A stretch of 13,418 nt of DNA. It comes from Chthonomonas sp. UBA2391. GTDB lineage: Bacteria; Armatimonadota; Fimbriimonadia; Fimbriimonadales; Fimbriimonadaceae. Positions 7,144-13,418 of this stretch are shown here, one piece after another. The position numbers and the translations under genes are program-made. A model generated the notes under the pieces. The model was not told where the DNA came from. It did not search any database and saw only the letters and a list, made by a program, of their open reading frames with translations. How positions within the stretch are numbered: the first letter of the stretch is position 1; each line of letters begins with the position of its first letter. The stretch is from NCBI GenBank assembly GCA_002343825.1, contig DDSL01000051.1, forward strand, positions 22,111-35,528, in the 5' to 3' direction.

Positions 7144-8558
7144 CGGTCACCGCGGCCCAAACGGACATCCACGATTTCTATTTTGACACCTTCCAAGACC
7201 GGGAAGAGGAAAGCCTCCTCCACGTTGCCCTGATTGAGCTTCAGGTGTCCACCCGTGAGTCGCGCCTGGTTGCGGGTTGAGTCGAGACCTAACCAAACCG
7301 AGCCGGTCCAAGCCTCCACCCAGGCATGGTAGTAGAATGCGCCATCCTGATAGATCAGCCCACTCACAAGGCGGGCCGGGATCCCTGCCGCTCGACAAAG
7401 CGTGGCGAGCAAGATGGCATGGTCGCGACAGAGTCCTTCCTTTGTGCGCAGCACCTCACGCGCATCGCGTAGGACTCCGATTCCGGTATTGGTCGACATC
7501 ATCCCCGCCACATGGGTCCGCAGCTTCTCCGCGGCAAGGTCGGCCTGGGTTGTGGATCCAATGATCTCCTGAGCGAGGGCAACCATTTCGGGGGAATCAC
7601 TCGGGATCAGGTGGGTTGCTTTGGTCCAGGCTCCCTGGGTTTTGCTCGCTTCCAGGATCGACTTGGGGCCGCGCTCTTGAACGGGTTCGATGATCAGCCG
7701 CCAGGCGTCGCCGTCTTTGGTCACCACTTGGTGGCCTCCGCTCGGGATCCGGCCGAGGTCGATGCCCCGGACCTTCATCTCAACTCGGGTCGTTTCCGAG
7801 GGGCTCGGTATCGGCTTGTCGGGGACGATCCGGCTGGCCTCGGCGAGGTCGATCGCAATCGTCCCGGTTTGGCTCAAGTCCTCAGCAACCTTTCTCGGCT
7901 CTGGAAGAAACTCCATACCGAAGGGCCCCTCAATCTTGATCGCGTTTCCAGCCTTGTCGACGAAGACCTTTAGAGTTGCCCGAGGGTCCACGACCTCGAT
8001 CAGGTTGGCGAAGACCTCATTCTTGCCGACCCGGACCAGCTGCCCCGATCGGCGCTGCACGTTGTTCTTGACCAAATCCAAAGTTGTCGGATCGAGCAGG
8101 TAGACCTCGTCTTGATTAAGGTCAGGATTGAGCAGGACATACCGCGACGGATCATCCACCAGCCGGGCGCCCGCCGGGATGGAGACTCGCTTCGAAGACT
8201 TTTCTCCTTGGCTCTCGATCGCGATTTGGATGGAGTCGTCCCTGACGTCTGCATTGGCGAGCTGAACCCGACCTTGGCTTTCGGTCCGAATCTCGATCCG
8301 GGCGGGGCGGAACTTGTCGTCGATCCAGTAAGTCATCGTCTGCCGCATCGAGAGGTCGCCGCCCAGCATTTTTCCTTGCAAGACGTTGATCGTCCAGATC
8401 TTGGTCATGGGCTTGCCTTGCCAGGTATCCGGCCGGGTGCTGGACCCGGTGTATCCGACCTTGACGCCTTGGATGTACAGCCCCATCCAAGCCTCGGTCT
8501 GGGCTTGAACCAAGCTCCAGATCAAACCGAACAATGCGACGAGAGCAACCTTTTTCAT
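7140..8558 (-). CDS. exported transglutaminase-like (papain-fold) protein
   Basis: This 472-residue protein begins with a short Sec-type signal (MKK, hydrophobic core, Ala-rich end near residue 19), so it should act outside the cytoplasmic membrane. The C-terminal part (about 320-440) is a transglutaminase-like domain with an apparent catalytic triad: C377 in KEGLCRDHA, H411 in YYHAWVEAW and D426 in GLDSTRN. Bacterial members are mostly proteases, peptide-modifying enzymes or of unknown activity; the substrate here cannot be told. Residues 20-310 are beta-rich in appearance and match no family I recognise. Start ATG 8558 fits the signal peptide; the ribosome binding site is weak (GGGA 7 nt upstream). 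It is the first gene of the operon. Its stop overlaps the next start as ATGA. Confidence 0.85.
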   Translation of the reverse strand: MKKVALVALFGLIWSLVQAQTEAWMGLYIQGVKVGYTGSSTRPDTWQGKPMTKIWTINVLQGKMLGGDLSMRQTMTYWIDDKFRPARIEIRTESQGRVQLANADVRDDSIQIAIESQGEKSSKRVSIPAGARLVDDPSRYVLLNPDLNQDEVYLLDPTTLDLVKNNVQRRSGQLVRVGKNEVFANLIEVVDPRATLKVFVDKAGNAIKIEGPFGMEFLPEPRKVAEDLSQTGTIAIDLAEASRIVPDKPIPSPSETTRVEMKVRGIDLGRIPSGGHQVVTKDGDAWRLIIEPVQERGPKSILEASKTQGAWTKATHLIPSDSPEMVALAQEIIGSTTQADLAAEKLRTHVAGMMSTNTGIGVLRDAREVLRTKEGLCRDHAILLATLCRAAGIPARLVSGLIYQDGAFYYHAWVEAWTGSVWLGLDSTRNQARLTGGHLKLNQGNVEEAFLFPVLEGVKIEIVDVRLGRGDR

Positions 8559-8725
8559 CTTGAAATCCCAATTACTAAACGAAGCCGGGACCGCGATGGG
8601 TCCCCAAAAAGTGATGCAGTTGACGGAGCCCGCTGCCGATCTGTTGTTTCGGTAGAGTCATTGCGGCCTCTCATTCCGTCGATCCGATGGTGTATTGTAA
8701 GGCGCGCAGGGCGTAGGATGGGACG
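8559..8725. promoter_or_regulatory. divergent transglutaminase-operon/topA intergenic region
   Basis: This 167-bp spacer should hold the promoters of the leftward four-gene operon and of topA. No convincing -35/-10 pair was found; TTGACG at 8620-8625 has no good partner. A 6-bp hairpin, GGGACC (8587-8592) and GGTCCC (8599-8604) with a 6-nt loop, lies 28 bp upstream of the leftward start. It is followed on the plus strand by C and five A residues. Confidence 0.4.
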
Positions 8726-11413
8726 ATGGCGAAGCTCGTAATTGTGGAATCTCCGGCAAAGGCAAAGACGATTAGCCGCTTCTTAGGGAGTGGCTACGAC
8801 GTTCAGGCGAGCTTTGGGCACGTTCGAGACCTCCCTGAGAGCGCCGATGATATCCCGGCAACCCATAAAAAGTACAAGTGGGCGAAGCTCGGGGTGGACG
8901 TCGACAACGACTTCGAGCCCCTCTACATCGTTCCCGATGACAAGCGCCGCCATGTCGAGACGCTCAAGAAGGCGAGCAAAGACGCCGACGAACTCCTACT
9001 CGCCACCGATGAAGACCGCGAAGGCGAAAGCATTAGCTGGCATATTCTCCAACTGCTGAAGCCCAAGAAAGGCACCACCATCCGCCGGATCGTCTTCCAC
9101 GAGATCACCCCCGAAGCGATTCAGGAAGCCCTGCGCACTCCCCGGGAGATCGACGAAGACCTCGTTCGAGCCCAAGAAACCCGCCGTATCCTCGATCGGC
9201 TCTACGGATACACCCTTTCCCCGCTTCTCTGGAAGAAGGTCGCTCCCCGGCTCAGCGCGGGCCGGGTCCAGAGCGTCGCCGTTCGACTGATTGTTGAGCG
9301 AGAGCGCAAGCGCAGAAGCTTCGTCAGTAGTACTTACTGGGATCTCCTCGCTTCCTTCGGAGCCAAAGAAGGCGCCTTCGAAGCCCGTCTGACCCAAATC
9401 ACCGGGAAGCGGGTAGCAACCGGTCGCAACTTCGACCCCGATACCGGAAAGCTGAAGGATGACGTCGCCCTCCTCGGCGAGACCGACGCCACAAACCTGG
9501 CCGATGCGGCCCGAGTCGCCAAACCGTGGAAGGTCAGCGACCTCGAAACCACTCCGGGCGAAGAGCGACCGCCCCAGCCTTTCCAAACCTCGACACTGCA
9601 ACAAGAGGCCGTCCGCAAGCTCCGCTTCACCAGCAAGAGAACGATGCAGATTGCCCAGCAGCTTTATGAGGGCATAGACCTCGGCGTTGGCGAGCGAGTC
9701 GGTCTTATCACCTACATGCGAACCGACTCTCTCAACCTTGCCGAGCGGGCCCTGGAGCAAACCCGCGAGGTGATCCGCGACCTCTACGGCGCCGAATACT
9801 TGCCCAAGCAGCCGGTGCGCTACAAGACCAAAGCCAAGGGCGCTCAAGAGGCTCATGAAGCCATCCGCCCAACAGACCTTGGCCGTCGCCCGCAGGACGT
9901 CAAGCGCTACCTGGAGGCTGACCAATACGCCCTCTATGAGCTCATCTGGAAGCGAACCGTGGCTTGCCAGATGCTTCCGGCCAAGGTCCTGCGAACCAGC
10001 GTCGAGGTCGAAGTCGAAGCAAATCAGAGCACCCTCACCTTTGCCGCCAGCGGCAAGCAGATCACGTTCCCCGGCTTCCTTCGTGCCTACGTGGAAGGAA
10101 GCGACGATCCCGAAGCGGAACTCGACGGCCAAGAGCGACTGCTCCCCGCCCTCCAGGTTGGCCAAGATCTCGATCTCCGGCGACTTGAGGCCGAGGGGCA
10201 CACGACCAAACCACCCGCCCGCTACACGGAAGCGAGTCTCGTAAAGAAGCTCGAAGAGGAAGGGATCGGTCGCCCGAGCACCTATGCCAGCATCATCAGC
10301 ACGATCCAAGATCGCGGCTACGTGCATAAACGCGGGACGGAACTGATCCCGACGTTCACCGCCTTTGCCGTGACCGAACTCCTCGAAGACAACTTCACCG
10401 ATTACGTGGACACCAAGTTCACTGCCCGGATGGAGAACGAACTCGATGAGATCGCCGATGGCAAGCGGGATTGGGTCCAGCACCTTCGACGCTTCTATCA
10501 CGGCGAAGAGAGCGAGCTCGGCCTAGCCCTCCAGATCTCCTCAAAGGAGAAGGAGATTCCCTACCCGGCGATCGAGCTCGGCCAGAGCGATGAGGGCCTT
10601 CCGGTGGTCGTCAAGGTGGGTCGATATGGCAACTATGTCCAGGTTGGAGAGGGTGAAGCGAGCCAAAAGGCGACGATCCCCGAGGACTTGGCTCCGGCCG
10701 ATCTGACTCTGGAAAAGGCGATGGACCTGATCCGGCGGAAGGCCAGCGGTCCTGAGGCCCTCGGCAAGGACCCCTCCACCGGCCAGTGCGTCTTCTTCAA
10801 GAAGGGTCGATTCGGAAGTTACCTAGAGGTCGCCCAGACCGATGCCGAGCGAGAAGCCGGCGAGAAGCCCCGCCGAGTGACGCTGCCCGACAACATGCGA
10901 GAGGCCGACCTCGATGAAGAGGCGCTCCCGCTTCTCATCAAATTCCCGATCGATCTCGGTCCCTTCCCCGATTCCGGCGAGCCGATGCTCGTGCAGATGG
11001 GTCGGTATGGAGCCTATGTCAAGGCCGGGACCGAAACGCGCAACATCCCCGATTGGCGAGAAGCGGCCCGGATGTCGGCCGACGAGGCCATCGCTCTTCT
11101 GCGCGCGCCGAAGCAGGTGCGGGGACGTGCCGCCGCAGTGGCCGCTCCGAAGGAGGCGATCAAGGAGTTTGGCGCATTGGAAGGCGCCGAAGGCCCGGTC
11201 CGAGTGTTGGATGGCCGGTATGGCGCTTACGTCACCGACGGAAAGACCAACGCCACCCTCCCCAAAGGGACCGATCCCCAGGATCTGACCCCCGAGGAGG
11301 CCTTGCGGCTTCTGGCGGAGCGACGAGGAGCACCCAAATCGACCAAATCTGCCAAAGGCCGGCGGACGACCAAAGCAAAAACGACTCGGAAGACGACGAG
11401 GAAAGCAAGCTAA
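8726..11413 (+). CDS. topA: DNA topoisomerase I (type IA) with four C-terminal repeats
   Basis: Type IA topoisomerase relaxes negative supercoils by cutting one strand and passing the other through. The 895-residue protein starts with the Toprim domain (E9 in VESPAKAKT; D95, D97, E99 in TDEDREGE at 94-101). The catalytic tyrosine is Y330 in GLITYMRTDS, with R332 beside it. The core ends near 600. After it come four copies of a Topo_C_Rpt-type repeat, recognised by GRYGNYV (632), GRFGSYL (694), GRYGAYV (759) and GRYGAYV (829). The tail from 870 is rich in Lys, Arg and Thr and should bind DNA. Only two cysteines occur in the protein (414 and 688), so the zinc ribbons of E. coli TopA are absent. 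ATG 8726 is preceded by AGGATGGG. The next gene begins 21 bp after the stop. Confidence 0.97.
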   Translation: MAKLVIVESPAKAKTISRFLGSGYDVQASFGHVRDLPESADDIPATHKKYKWAKLGVDVDNDFEPLYIVPDDKRRHVETLKKASKDADELLLATDEDREGESISWHILQLLKPKKGTTIRRIVFHEITPEAIQEALRTPREIDEDLVRAQETRRILDRLYGYTLSPLLWKKVAPRLSAGRVQSVAVRLIVERERKRRSFVSSTYWDLLASFGAKEGAFEARLTQITGKRVATGRNFDPDTGKLKDDVALLGETDATNLADAARVAKPWKVSDLETTPGEERPPQPFQTSTLQQEAVRKLRFTSKRTMQIAQQLYEGIDLGVGERVGLITYMRTDSLNLAERALEQTREVIRDLYGAEYLPKQPVRYKTKAKGAQEAHEAIRPTDLGRRPQDVKRYLEADQYALYELIWKRTVACQMLPAKVLRTSVEVEVEANQSTLTFAASGKQITFPGFLRAYVEGSDDPEAELDGQERLLPALQVGQDLDLRRLEAEGHTTKPPARYTEASLVKKLEEEGIGRPSTYASIISTIQDRGYVHKRGTELIPTFTAFAVTELLEDNFTDYVDTKFTARMENELDEIADGKRDWVQHLRRFYHGEESELGLALQISSKEKEIPYPAIELGQSDEGLPVVVKVGRYGNYVQVGEGEASQKATIPEDLAPADLTLEKAMDLIRRKASGPEALGKDPSTGQCVFFKKGRFGSYLEVAQTDAEREAGEKPRRVTLPDNMREADLDEEALPLLIKFPIDLGPFPDSGEPMLVQMGRYGAYVKAGTETRNIPDWREAARMSADEAIALLRAPKQVRGRAAAVAAPKEAIKEFGALEGAEGPVRVLDGRYGAYVTDGKTNATLPKGTDPQDLTPEEALRLLAERRGAPKSTKSAKGRRTTKAKTTRKTTRKAS

Positions 11414-11434
11414 GCCTCGTAAGGAAGGTCAGAA

Positions 11435-11995
11435 GTGAAGACAACCCTTATGATTTCAGCCCTACTCTCTCTGCTCGGATGTGTTGGAAAAATTGACCCC
11501 ATGACTGCTCCACAAAACGAGACCATTTACGACTTTGTTCAAAAGGACATCGATGGAAAAGAAGTCAAACTCGACAAGTTCTCGGGTCAGGTTCTTTTGG
11601 TGGTCAATGTCGCGAGCAAGTGCGGCCTAACTCCCCAATATGAGGGCCTGCAAAAGCTCTATACCGAATACAAAGACAAGGGGCTGACCGTGCTCGGATT
11701 CCCGGCCAACAACTTCATGGGTCAGGAGCCAGGGACGAATGAGGAAATCAAGACCTTCTGCTCCACCAAGTACAACGTGAGCTTCCCGATGTTCTCCAAG
11801 GTTTCGGTCAAGGGCGACGACATCGAACCCCTCTTCAAGTGGCTGATCGCCAACTCCGGGCGGAACGACGAAATCGAGTGGAACTTTGCCAAGTTTCTGG
11901 TCGGCAAAGATGGAAAGGTCATCGCCCGGTTCGGACCCCGCACCAAGCCCGATGATCCCGAAATCATCCAAGCCATTGAGAAAGCTCTGAAGTAA
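11435..11995 (+). CDS. gpx: glutathione peroxidase family lipoprotein (probably thioredoxin-dependent)
   Basis: This 186-residue thioredoxin-fold peroxidase reduces hydrogen peroxide or lipid hydroperoxides. The catalytic tetrad is visible: peroxidatic C63 (in VASKCGLTPQY), Q97 (NNFMGQEPG), W149 and N150 (WNFAKFLV). C109 in TFCSTKY sits where thioredoxin-dependent relatives such as yeast Gpx3 keep the resolving cysteine, so thioredoxin rather than glutathione is the likely reductant. The start is GTG 11435, preceded by AAGGAAGG. It gives a lipoprotein signal (MKTTLMISALLSLLGC), with lipidation expected at C16. ATG 11450 would lose the only charged residue of that signal. Base composition dips at the 5' end (about 43% G+C over 11461-11580). 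The gene may be cotranscribed with topA and converges on scpB with 3 bp between stops. Confidence 0.93.
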   Translation: MKTTLMISALLSLLGCVGKIDPMTAPQNETIYDFVQKDIDGKEVKLDKFSGQVLLVVNVASKCGLTPQYEGLQKLYTEYKDKGLTVLGFPANNFMGQEPGTNEEIKTFCSTKYNVSFPMFSKVSVKGDDIEPLFKWLIANSGRNDEIEWNFAKFLVGKDGKVIARFGPRTKPDDPEIIQAIEKALK

Positions 11996-11998
11996 TCG

Positions 11999-12577
11999 CT
12001 ACGACTCTTCGTCGATCAAGCCGGGTAGCTGAACATCCTCGTTCTTCGGTAAGCCGAGCGCGTGGGCCGCTTCCTTCAGGTCGATCGTCAATTCGGGCAG
12101 ATCGCTGAGCTGGCGAAGATTGAACTGGTGCAAGAACTGCTGAGTCGTGGCATAGAGCCAGGGTCTGCCGGGGGTCATCCGCTTGCCCGAAACCTTGATC
12201 AGTCGGCGTTCCAACAGACTTCGGACGCCGTAATCGCTCTGCACGCCCCGGATCATCTCGATCTCGGCCAGGGTGATCGGCTGGCGATAGGCGATGATCG
12301 CCAATACCTCCATCACACTCCGGCTGAGTCTCTGCTTTTGGGGCTTTAGGAACCGCGTCACCACTTCGGCCAAAACCGGACGCGTCGCGAGCTGATAGCC
12401 ACCGGCGATCTCGACCACTTGCAGGGCCGATTGATGGTCAAGCTTTTGGCTGAGAGTCTCGATTGCGCCCAAGACATCCGAGGGGGAGGCATCAAGCGCT
12501 TCGGCCAAGGCCTCTTTGTTCACAGGTTTATCCGAGACGAAAAGCAGCGCCTCGACTTGGTGGGCTAGGCTGAGCAG
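11999..12577 (-). CDS. scpB: segregation and condensation protein B (probable CTG start)
   Basis: ScpB binds ScpA as a dimer and with SMC forms the condensin that organises and separates chromosomes. It contains two winged-helix domains. Visible family motifs, counting from CTG 12577 (192 residues), are HQVEALLFVSDKP (6-18), LAIIAYRQP (92-100) and GRPWLYATTQQFL (137-149). The first ATG/GTG/TTG codon in frame is GTG 12523. Starting there would remove 18 residues, including the conserved first helix. No ATG, GTG or TTG was found in frame upstream as far as the scpA overlap was read. CTG 12577 has GGAGG 6 nt before it and restores a normal family length, so I chose it. It then overlaps the end of scpA by 13 bp. 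A sequencing error at the start codon is the main alternative. Confidence 0.9.
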   Translation of the reverse strand: MLSLAHQVEALLFVSDKPVNKEALAEALDASPSDVLGAIETLSQKLDHQSALQVVEIAGGYQLATRPVLAEVVTRFLKPQKQRLSRSVMEVLAIIAYRQPITLAEIEMIRGVQSDYGVRSLLERRLIKVSGKRMTPGRPWLYATTQQFLHQFNLRQLSDLPELTIDLKEAAHALGLPKNEDVQLPGLIDEES

Positions 12578-13335
12578 GCCGCGCCTCCGGCAAAGTAGAT
12601 CTCTTCACCTTCGACTCGAACCCGGGCTTGACCCAATCGGATCAGCTCCAATAGAGCCAAGAACCACCAGACGATCTCTTGCCGGGTGAGAGGCTCGGTC
12701 ACGATGGTTTCGAGAAGTTGCCAATCCGCAGGCAACACGCGTGCCACCAAGTCCATCTGTTCGGTGAGGCTCCGCCGAGGTCGTCGGAGCGCATCGGGTG
12801 GCTCGGGAACGGCCCGCTTGAGCAACCGCTCCAAAACCAGGGCCAGATCCCCTGCCTCCACGTCCTTGAGTTCAAACGGGATCTCGTACTGAACCTCGGT
12901 CTTGGCCGAGCGGAAGAAGGTCCGTTCCCTCTCTTCTTGCCAAAGAGTCAGGCAACGGATCGCGTCATCGAACTGGTGGGTTGTCGGCTCGATCGCGAGG
13001 GCTTCATCCTCTTCGTAGTACTCCTCCGTCTCTTCGACCTCGACCGGAATCAGGTGAAAGGCCTTGCGCTCCACCAGATAAGCGAGCGGGGCCAGCGCGC
13101 TGGCAATTAGGTCTAGATCCTCCCGCTGAGATTCCAAAAGATAGAGAAAGTACGCCTCGCAGATCGGCGCCAAAGGGACGTCGAGGAGTTCGACTTTGTG
13201 GTTCCGGACGGCCTGCACCAGAGTCCCGAGGGTCCCGGTGAAGGCGTTGCACTCGATCTGCAGGGGAACGGTTCCCAAGAGGCCAACAGGCCCTCCTCCA
13301 GAGGTCTTTTCGAGTTCAAATAGCGTCGCGGCCAC
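12565..13335 (-). CDS. scpA: segregation and condensation protein A (kleisin)
   Basis: ScpA is the kleisin subunit that bridges the SMC heads and recruits ScpB. The 256-residue frame has an N-terminal SMC-neck-binding region (about 26-90; NHKVELLDVPLAPICEAY resembles the family's N-K-x-D-I-x-D-I-P-I pattern). An acidic linker (about 98-112, EVEETEEYYEEDE) follows, and the C-terminal winged helix is at about 215-248 (LTRQEIVWWFLALLELIRLG). The usual F-x-G-P-L-D-L-L-L motif is changed to FTGTLGTLV at 32-40. The start is uncertain. GTG 13335 has no clear ribosome binding site; TTG 13278 would give 237 residues and has GGAGGAGGG 12 nt upstream. It lies 50 bp after a tRNA-Cys and overlaps scpB. 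Confidence 0.92.
   Translation of the reverse strand: MAATLFELEKTSGGGPVGLLGTVPLQIECNAFTGTLGTLVQAVRNHKVELLDVPLAPICEAYFLYLLESQREDLDLIASALAPLAYLVERKAFHLIPVEVEETEEYYEEDEALAIEPTTHQFDDAIRCLTLWQEERERTFFRSAKTEVQYEIPFELKDVEAGDLALVLERLLKRAVPEPPDALRRPRRSLTEQMDLVARVLPADWQLLETIVTEPLTRQEIVWWFLALLELIRLGQARVRVEGEEIYFAGGAACSA
12584..12588 (-). promoter_or_regulatory. Shine-Dalgarno GGAGG of scpB, inside scpA
   Basis: CCTCC on the plus strand reads GGAGG on the coding strand. It lies exactly 6 nt before CTG 12577, the same spacing as the GGAGG-ATG pair of hpf. It overlaps scpA codons for the Ala-Gly-Gly near its C-terminus. It decides the scpB start in favour of the CTG over GTG 12523. Confidence 0.65.
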
Positions 13336-13385
13336 GGTGGTACGAAGACACAGACGCAGGGCAACCTGATTTTGATGCGGAAAGC

Positions 13386-13418
13386 TGGAGGCGCCGAGCG
13401 GATTCGAACCGCTGAATG
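13386..13418 (-). tRNA. tRNA-Cys, 3' part only (cut by window edge)
   Basis: The minus strand shows the 3' end of a tRNA. The T arm has stem AGCGG/CCGCT around loop TTCGAAT (13397-13413), followed by the 3' acceptor strand CGGCGCC (13390-13396), a discriminator U (13389) and an encoded CCA (13386-13388). A U at the discriminator is characteristic of tRNA-Cys, and this acceptor strand would pair with GGCGCCG, as in many tRNA-Cys genes. The anticodon lies outside the window, so the amino acid is inferred. scpA begins 50 bp downstream on the same strand. Confidence 0.85.

Noticed and set aside
8620..8700. TTGACG (8620) and TATTGT (8693) as a topA promoter
   Set aside because: They are about 67 bp apart and neither has a partner at 16-18 bp, so no promoter can be called.
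8996..10501. Minus-strand open frame of 501 codons opposite topA
   Set aside because: It lies fully antisense to a certain topA with intact motifs. Its sequence resembles no family and reflects the codon bias of topA on the other strand.
13386..13418. tRNA gene as an attachment site of an integrated element
   Set aside because: No integrase, no repeat of the tRNA 3' end in the window, and the neighbouring genes are housekeeping.

Overview
This is an ordinary, gene-dense bacterial housekeeping region of roughly 60% G+C, with no mobile element, CRISPR array or phage gene that I can see. The organism is a bacterium with exported proteins: one Sec signal peptide and one lipoprotein signal. The order PIN/TRAM membrane protein - IspD - IspF resembles the yacL-ispD-ispF cluster of Bacillus-type genomes. 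ScpA/ScpB instead of MukBEF, a long-form HPF and a zinc-free TopA with C-terminal repeats also fit a Terrabacteria-type lineage. Armatimonadota (Fimbriimonas-like) is a guess I cannot test from sequence alone.

Layout. (1) 1-3431, minus: dnaE, the replicative polymerase alpha subunit, running off the left edge with its last few residues missing. (2) 3621-4283, plus: comF, divergent from dnaE across a 189-bp spacer; its stop codon lies inside a perfect 13-bp hairpin at 4278-4314. (3) 4324-8558, minus: a compact four-gene operon, transcribed as exported transglutaminase-like protein, membrane PIN/TRAM protein, fused IspDF, then long HPF. The first two junctions are ATGA overlaps and the third is a 19-bp gap carrying a GGAGG ribosome binding site. 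(4) 8726-11995, plus: topA, then 21 bp later a lipoprotein glutathione peroxidase. (5) 11999-13418, minus: tRNA-Cys (cut by the right edge), scpA and scpB. The last two overlap by 13 bp if scpB starts at a CTG codon preceded by GGAGG. The peroxidase and scpB converge with only 3 bp between their stop codons.

How the parts relate. DnaE, TopA and ScpA/ScpB serve replication, supercoiling and chromosome segregation. IspDF supplies two steps of the MEP isoprenoid pathway, and HPF makes hibernating 100S ribosomes. The best second looks are the CTG start of scpB, the complete set of PHP metal ligands in DnaE (possible built-in proofreading), the mixed operon ending in HPF, and the uncharacterised N-terminal region of the transglutaminase-like protein. 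I did not find a clearly new biological system here.
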